Source: Fimenecus sp045611635 (lineage in GTDB: Bacteria; Bacillota; Clostridia; Oscillospirales; Acutalibacteraceae). Taken from it: a DNA stretch of 18,371 nt. The stretch spans positions 1-18,371 of the forward strand of contig JAZKXL010000095.1 of the NCBI GenBank assembly GCA_045611635.1, written 5' to 3'. The position numbers and the translations under genes were made by a program. The notes beneath the pieces were generated by a model that made no database searches, was not told where the DNA came from, and saw only the letters and a program-made list of their open reading frames with translations. Of the stretch, positions 14,449 through 18,371 are shown piece by piece (within the stretch, counting starts at the first letter, position 1; each line of letters starts with the position of its first letter).

Positions 14449-17400
14449 CAAGCACAAGAGTATCAGAGCTTATAAACCAGAATAATTTTATAGATATTCT
14501 TAAAAATGAACTGTATTCACTTATTGACGAAGAGTTAGCAAAAGATACTGAAATGGATTGCGACCTTGTTGACGAACTTGTAAACGCTATTGAAGCATTA
14601 GAACAATGCGAAAACGAAAATCCTGCAATTGTATTACCTTTAATCTTCGCAGATGGCACACTTCTTTCAAATCGAATTCGCAATAAAGTAAACGGTAGAA
14701 AAACACTTGTAAGAATTACTGCGTTGGCAGCTGCATTTGCTATGATTCTTTCAGGGGCTAATCAGATTCCAACAACTGAAGGCAAGAGTGTACTTGTCTA
14801 TGCAGTTGACGAAATTTTAGATAGTATTGGTAAGGTTTTAGGTATTGAAACACTTCTTGAAAAAGAAGAACCACCTGTAACACCTGAAATTGAAGAAACA
14901 ACAACACAACCCGACGAAGAAATCCAAGAGCAAAATAACAACACAAATCCTGAAACGCCAATTCAAATGGTCAGTATTAACCTTATAACTTATAGCAAAT
15001 TCAAAACATCTTATTTGTGGAAAGAAGAGCTTGACCTTACCGGTCTTAAAGTTGTTGCAGTTTATTCTGACGATACTGAAAAAACAATTCCTGTAAGCGA
15101 TTGCGAAATTTCAGGATTCAACTCACTTAAAATCGGTGAACAAACTGTCACAGTAAAATATAAAGGACTTTCAGCACAATTCAAAGTAACTGTTTCAAAA
15201 ACTGAACAGAATAACGAAGCAACAAGAAAGATTACAAATGTGGAATGCAACTCCACAAATAAAGATATTATTGTGCCAAAGGGTACTCAAAACCCTGCTG
15301 TATTCAAAAATGTAAAATATCGTTATGTGTATTCTGATGGTACATTTTCACCTTGGACGATATGCAAGGATGCAGAATTAGTTTCAGCGTATGACAGCCA
15401 ACTTTTAGACACTCCACAAGTGCTAACTTACCAAGCACCTAATGGAATGACTTTCACTATAAATGTTATAGTTTATGACAACACTGTGGCTGAAGAATTG
15501 GAAGTAATCAGACTTGAAGTATCTAGAATACCTGATGCTATGAAATATTACCCTACAAATCTTTATAAATGTTATACTTATGTTGGTGAAAAGGTTGACT
15601 TTTCACAATTTGAAATTAAGGTTACTTATGAAGATGGCTCTTTCAAGCACAAAACACTTGAATACAGTGAAATTCAGACTTACGGTACAATGACAACTGA
15701 CAGACCGTCTTCAAGTAAAGGCTATACAATTACCTTTGCCTATGGTGATGCAACTGTTGATTTTAAGTATGATGTACTTATCAAACCTGAAATTCAAGCG
15801 TGGTTTGTTGATGAAACAAGATGGGATGTTTATTATGTAAACGAAGCACCACAAGAATACAATGCCTCTACCCTTGTTACTGCAAATATGACAGACTCAA
15901 ACGAAAGAATTTATCTTGATGTTGAGGTTAAGGGCTACGACCCAAATAAGATTGGTTATATTGAATTAGAAATCTATTATAACGGTGAAAAGCTTTGCGA
16001 TTATATAAGCGGATTTATTTATGGTGACACAGGCTTTGCGGTAACTTCACGTCCAATTACTGACGCTGAAGCATTACCAAGCAAGTTAAACCATACACCT
16101 TATGTTATTGCTAACAAATGCACAGGTGACGGTAATTTTGAAACCTATGCGGATATTAAAGACCAGCTTAAAGGCGGAGTTGTTGATGACCCTAATCAAT
16201 ATTATCAAAGCACAACCGCTGGCGAATTAAAAGCTATGGGCATTACAAGTTATAGTGTAAGATGCATTGACCATGCAATTGTTGAATACAAAATCCGTGC
16301 AGACCAGAAAATCACTGAAATTGGTACACATACTGCACACGTTTATCTTTATAACACTAAAACTAATGACAATGGCTGGTCTTATCAAAGAGATGGTATC
16401 GCACAAGACCTTTCTTACACCATGACCATTAAAGAAAAACCAAGCTATTATGAGGTTGATGCTCCTAATAATATTAAAATAAATATCCAGGACATTTACT
16501 CTGAATTTTATGACAAACTTCATGTATATGCGATTTACGAAGATGGCAGAAAAGAAGAAATCTTTAATTATACTGTCAAGAGATATTCGCCATCAATGGA
16601 AACCACTTCATCACGATTAGATATTTTCATTCGTTATCCTTCAGGTAATGGTCAATATAGACAGGTTTATATTTACAGTGATGGTTATGAGGACTCTTTC
16701 TTTATTACGGTAAGTGATTATCGTAAGGAAAAGGAAAATTATTATGCAGTTGGTGAAAAGGTCCCTGCTGTTGATGTTGTATTCTCTTCTGCAAATAAGG
16801 AAGATTTAGACTCCTTCTACACAACTGAAACCGCTACACACATCCTTGAAAAATGGGACATTGAGGGTTGGGACACATCAACACCTGGCGAAAAGGAAGC
16901 TACAATTATTTATCATAGCCCTATCGGTGATTTGAAAACTACATATAAATATATTGTTATTCCTGAATATCTTGAACCTACATGCACGATAGTTTTCAAT
17001 GAAGGCGTTGTTTATGATATAAGATATGGACTTGTTAAAGACACTTACAAAGTGATTTATACAGACAGAGTAGGTAAAGCTCACGAAATAACCGATTATA
17101 TGGTTTCATACAACAATAATTCAACAATAACTGTTTATGTGAAAAACCCTTATAATCCAAGTTATCAGGAAACATACTTTGTGGATATTGAAAATGCTGT
17201 GGGCAGATGTGAAAACTTCAAGGCAGAAAAGCTTGAAGACGGTAGCATTAAGATTACTGCCGATTGTCCTTATTATCCTGAAAACGGAACAATGAAATTT
17301 TATTTAAGTTATCCTACAGGAAAAGGACAATACGGAACAGTATACAAAACCATTAAAAGTTCTACACCTGAATTTATTATCACACCCGAAATGCTACAAT

Positions 17401-17507
17401 CTGGTATAGATGTTGCAAGATTTGAATTCCGTGCATATATTGTTGACAAGAATACTCATAGTGAATATAAAGTATATACAAAAGTAATTGATTTTTCTCT
17501 TGTGTAG
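14445..17507 (+). CDS. Single-pass membrane protein with Ig-like (Big_3-type) ectodomain, putative anti-sigma/sensor
   Basis: A 1020-residue protein in three parts. The cytosolic N-terminus (1-88) is acidic and helical, with 'FIDILKNELYSLIDEELAKD' (15-34) then 'CDLVDELVNAIEALEQ'; its size and place suit a sigma-binding domain. A short hydrophobic helix (about 89-106) follows a basic stretch (RIRNKVNGRKTLVR), so the N-terminus should lie inside. A Pro/Thr/Glu/Asn linker (139-172) leads to an ectodomain of about 850 residues. Its first module (about 176-250, 'LDLTGLKVVAVYSDDTEKTI' to 'GEQTVTVKYKGLSAQFKVTV') fits bacterial Ig-like group 3. Similar Y-x-D-G-[TSR] turns recur at 296-300, 395-399 and 698-702, and more weakly near 872, indicating further Ig-like modules. 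No enzyme motif, LPXTG or RsgI-type N-domain is seen. I infer an anti-sigma factor whose ectodomain senses wall material, glycans or another cell; a coupled adhesin without sigma control is the alternative. Confidence 0.7.
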   Translation: MTSTRVSELINQNNFIDILKNELYSLIDEELAKDTEMDCDLVDELVNAIEALEQCENENPAIVLPLIFADGTLLSNRIRNKVNGRKTLVRITALAAAFAMILSGANQIPTTEGKSVLVYAVDEILDSIGKVLGIETLLEKEEPPVTPEIEETTTQPDEEIQEQNNNTNPETPIQMVSINLITYSKFKTSYLWKEELDLTGLKVVAVYSDDTEKTIPVSDCEISGFNSLKIGEQTVTVKYKGLSAQFKVTVSKTEQNNEATRKITNVECNSTNKDIIVPKGTQNPAVFKNVKYRYVYSDGTFSPWTICKDAELVSAYDSQLLDTPQVLTYQAPNGMTFTINVIVYDNTVAEELEVIRLEVSRIPDAMKYYPTNLYKCYTYVGEKVDFSQFEIKVTYEDGSFKHKTLEYSEIQTYGTMTTDRPSSSKGYTITFAYGDATVDFKYDVLIKPEIQAWFVDETRWDVYYVNEAPQEYNASTLVTANMTDSNERIYLDVEVKGYDPNKIGYIELEIYYNGEKLCDYISGFIYGDTGFAVTSRPITDAEALPSKLNHTPYVIANKCTGDGNFETYADIKDQLKGGVVDDPNQYYQSTTAGELKAMGITSYSVRCIDHAIVEYKIRADQKITEIGTHTAHVYLYNTKTNDNGWSYQRDGIAQDLSYTMTIKEKPSYYEVDAPNNIKINIQDIYSEFYDKLHVYAIYEDGRKEEIFNYTVKRYSPSMETTSSRLDIFIRYPSGNGQYRQVYIYSDGYEDSFFITVSDYRKEKENYYAVGEKVPAVDVVFSSANKEDLDSFYTTETATHILEKWDIEGWDTSTPGEKEATIIYHSPIGDLKTTYKYIVIPEYLEPTCTIVFNEGVVYDIRYGLVKDTYKVIYTDRVGKAHEITDYMVSYNNNSTITVYVKNPYNPSYQETYFVDIENAVGRCENFKAEKLEDGSIKITADCPYYPENGTMKFYLSYPTGKGQYGTVYKTIKSSTPEFIITPEMLQSGIDVARFEFRAYIVDKNTHSEYKVYTKVIDFSLV

Positions 17508-17512
17508 ATAAA

Positions 17513-17552
17513 AACAACCACCCCGTTCAATTGAACAGGGTGGTTGTTTTTT
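17513..17552. terminator. Two-way rho-independent terminator
   Basis: AACAACCACCCCGTTC (17513-17528) and GAACAGGGTGGTTGTT (17533-17548) form a 16-base stem with one mismatch and an AATT loop. A T run follows on the plus strand, and an A run precedes the stem, giving T residues on the minus strand. It lies between convergent genes and can serve both. Confidence 0.92.
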
Positions 17553-17558
17553 CGTGTT

Positions 17559-18371
17559 TCATTTTCTTTTCTTAATTATTTTTCTTGCTGTCACAAGTCC
17601 TACTGTTGCTACGATACCTGCCACTGCACCTTTAATAAGTGGCATTGCAGCGTCAAAGCTATTTGGTGCATAGGTGTAAGCATTATAACGAATCTTCTTT
17701 TCTACCTTAAAATCAGGTAAATCTGCTATTTCAAGAGTTGAGGTTTCAAAGTTCTTTACGTCATTTTCTTGGAAGTCGAAAATACGCACTCCCCTTTTAT
17801 GTGCAGGGCCATAAACATTGAATCCACAACCTTGGGTGTAACCCAATTTCATACCCTTATATTCGCCCATAAATGAGTTGTTATGGTCATGACCGAAGAA
17901 CATTGCGAATACATCGCCTTTTTCATTAAGGGCATCAAACTCACCACTATTTACTTCAGGTGTTGCAGGAGTTTCCCACACAAAAGAGTGGTCATTGATT
18001 ACGCAACATTCAGGGTTCAAATCAAAGAATTTACCTGCGTGGTCACGATAACCTGTTGCCACGCCTTTTTTCTTTGGCACTTCCATAAGAAGATTCCAAA
18101 TTTCAGGCACAGGAATATGCTGAAAAAGAATTGTTGGAATATAATCACCATTCTTCTCTTTAAGGTCGTCACGAAGACCTTTATACCATTCAATTTGTCC
18201 TTTTGAAACAGGACTACAACGACCATTTAAACTCATTGAAAGACTATCAATTAAAAGCACATTGAGTTTTGGTTTGCCATCTTCGCCCATAACAAGAAGA
18301 TTGTGGTTACAATAACCATCAATATTATCATCAGCGTTAAAAGCAATGCAATTTTTGTGTTGTTTATAAAG
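17559..18371 (-). CDS. Calcineurin-like metallophosphoesterase with C-terminal membrane anchor (N-terminus cut by window edge)
   Basis: The reading frame is open across the right edge, so the ATG at 18290 is probably internal; 271 residues are visible. Motifs of the metallophosphoesterase fold are 'CNHNLL' near the visible start (a GNH-like Asn-His site), 'PTILFQHIPVPE' (metal-binding His) and 'MFFGHDHNNSF' (the GHxH site). The first metal site (DxH, GDxx) should lie outside the window. The C-terminus has a hydrophobic helix 'MPLIKGAVAGIVATVGLV' followed by 'TARKIIKKRK', a tail anchor with a basic end that should stay in the cytosol. With a signal peptide at the missing N-terminus the enzyme would face outward. 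The pattern is near that of purple-acid-phosphatase/Dcr2-like phosphoesterases. The substrate is unknown. Confidence 0.8.
   Translation of the reverse strand, partial: LYKQHKNCIAFNADDNIDGYCNHNLLVMGEDGKPKLNVLLIDSLSMSLNGRCSPVSKGQIEWYKGLRDDLKEKNGDYIPTILFQHIPVPEIWNLLMEVPKKKGVATGYRDHAGKFFDLNPECCVINDHSFVWETPATPEVNSGEFDALNEKGDVFAMFFGHDHNNSFMGEYKGMKLGYTQGCGFNVYGPAHKRGVRIFDFQENDVKNFETSTLEIADLPDFKVEKKIRYNAYTYAPNSFDAAMPLIKGAVAGIVATVGLVTARKIIKKRK

Noticed and set aside
14445..17507. Big Ig-domain protein as a sortase-anchored adhesin
   Set aside because: No LPXTG-type signal, hydrophobic segment or basic tail at the C-terminus; the only membrane segment is near residue 89-106, with a cytosolic head before it.
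1..18371. CRISPR arrays, tRNA genes, insertion sequences or phage genes
   Set aside because: I scanned for repeated spacers, cloverleaf-type segments, transposase motifs and structural phage genes and saw none.

Overview
The window looks like chromosomal DNA from an anaerobic, spore-forming, low-GC Firmicute, most likely a gut-type member of Clostridia (Oscillospirales/Ruminococcaceae-like). The grounds are AT-rich sequence with strong AGGAGG-type ribosome sites, a gerA-gerB-gerC germinant-receptor operon, a DUF421-DUF4363 pair, and an ECF sigma factor coupled to a large membrane protein. The assignment rests on gene content and style only; no marker gene is present. I see no rRNA, tRNA, CRISPR array, insertion sequence or phage gene. 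The DNA is densely coding and the longest gene-free stretch is about 280 bases.

Layout. (1) 1-2301, minus strand: a phospho-sugar mutase, a 78-residue NifU-like protein and the start of a probable GH38 alpha-mannosidase that runs off the left edge, apparently one operon. (2) 2491-4713, plus: a membrane c-di-GMP signalling protein with a Cache-like sensor, a degenerate GGDEF domain and an intact EAL domain. It overlaps the next gene tail to tail. (3) 4694-8425, minus: gerA, gerB, gerC, with a GerC that lacks the usual lipobox cysteine. (4) 8505-9556, plus, divergent from gerA: a DUF421 (YetF-like) membrane protein and a DUF4363 protein overlapping by ATGA. The 79-base gap between the two start codons holds possible forespore-sigma -10 elements. 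(5) 9560-11751, minus: a ROK sugar kinase followed by a cytoplasmic sialidase-superfamily (Asp-box) protein. (6) 12033-13772, plus: a membrane-anchored parvulin foldase with what looks like a second, degenerate parvulin domain, closed by a clear terminator. (7) 13900-17507, plus: an ECF-type sigma factor starting at TTG, overlapping by ATGA a 1020-residue single-pass membrane protein with a small cytosolic N-terminus and a large Ig-like (Big_3-type) ectodomain. It is closed by a two-way terminator. (8) 17559-18371, minus: a metallophosphoesterase with a C-terminal membrane anchor, cut by the right edge.

How the parts fit. Regions 3 and 4 probably serve spore germination or the spore inner membrane and may share forespore control. 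Regions 1 and 5 suggest intracellular processing of imported glycans (mannosidase, sialidase-like protein, sugar kinase, phospho-sugar mutase). Regions 6 and 7 concern the cell envelope: a foldase for exported proteins and a proposed transmembrane sigma/anti-sigma switch. The sigma factor plus Ig-ectodomain protein is the best candidate for a poorly described system.
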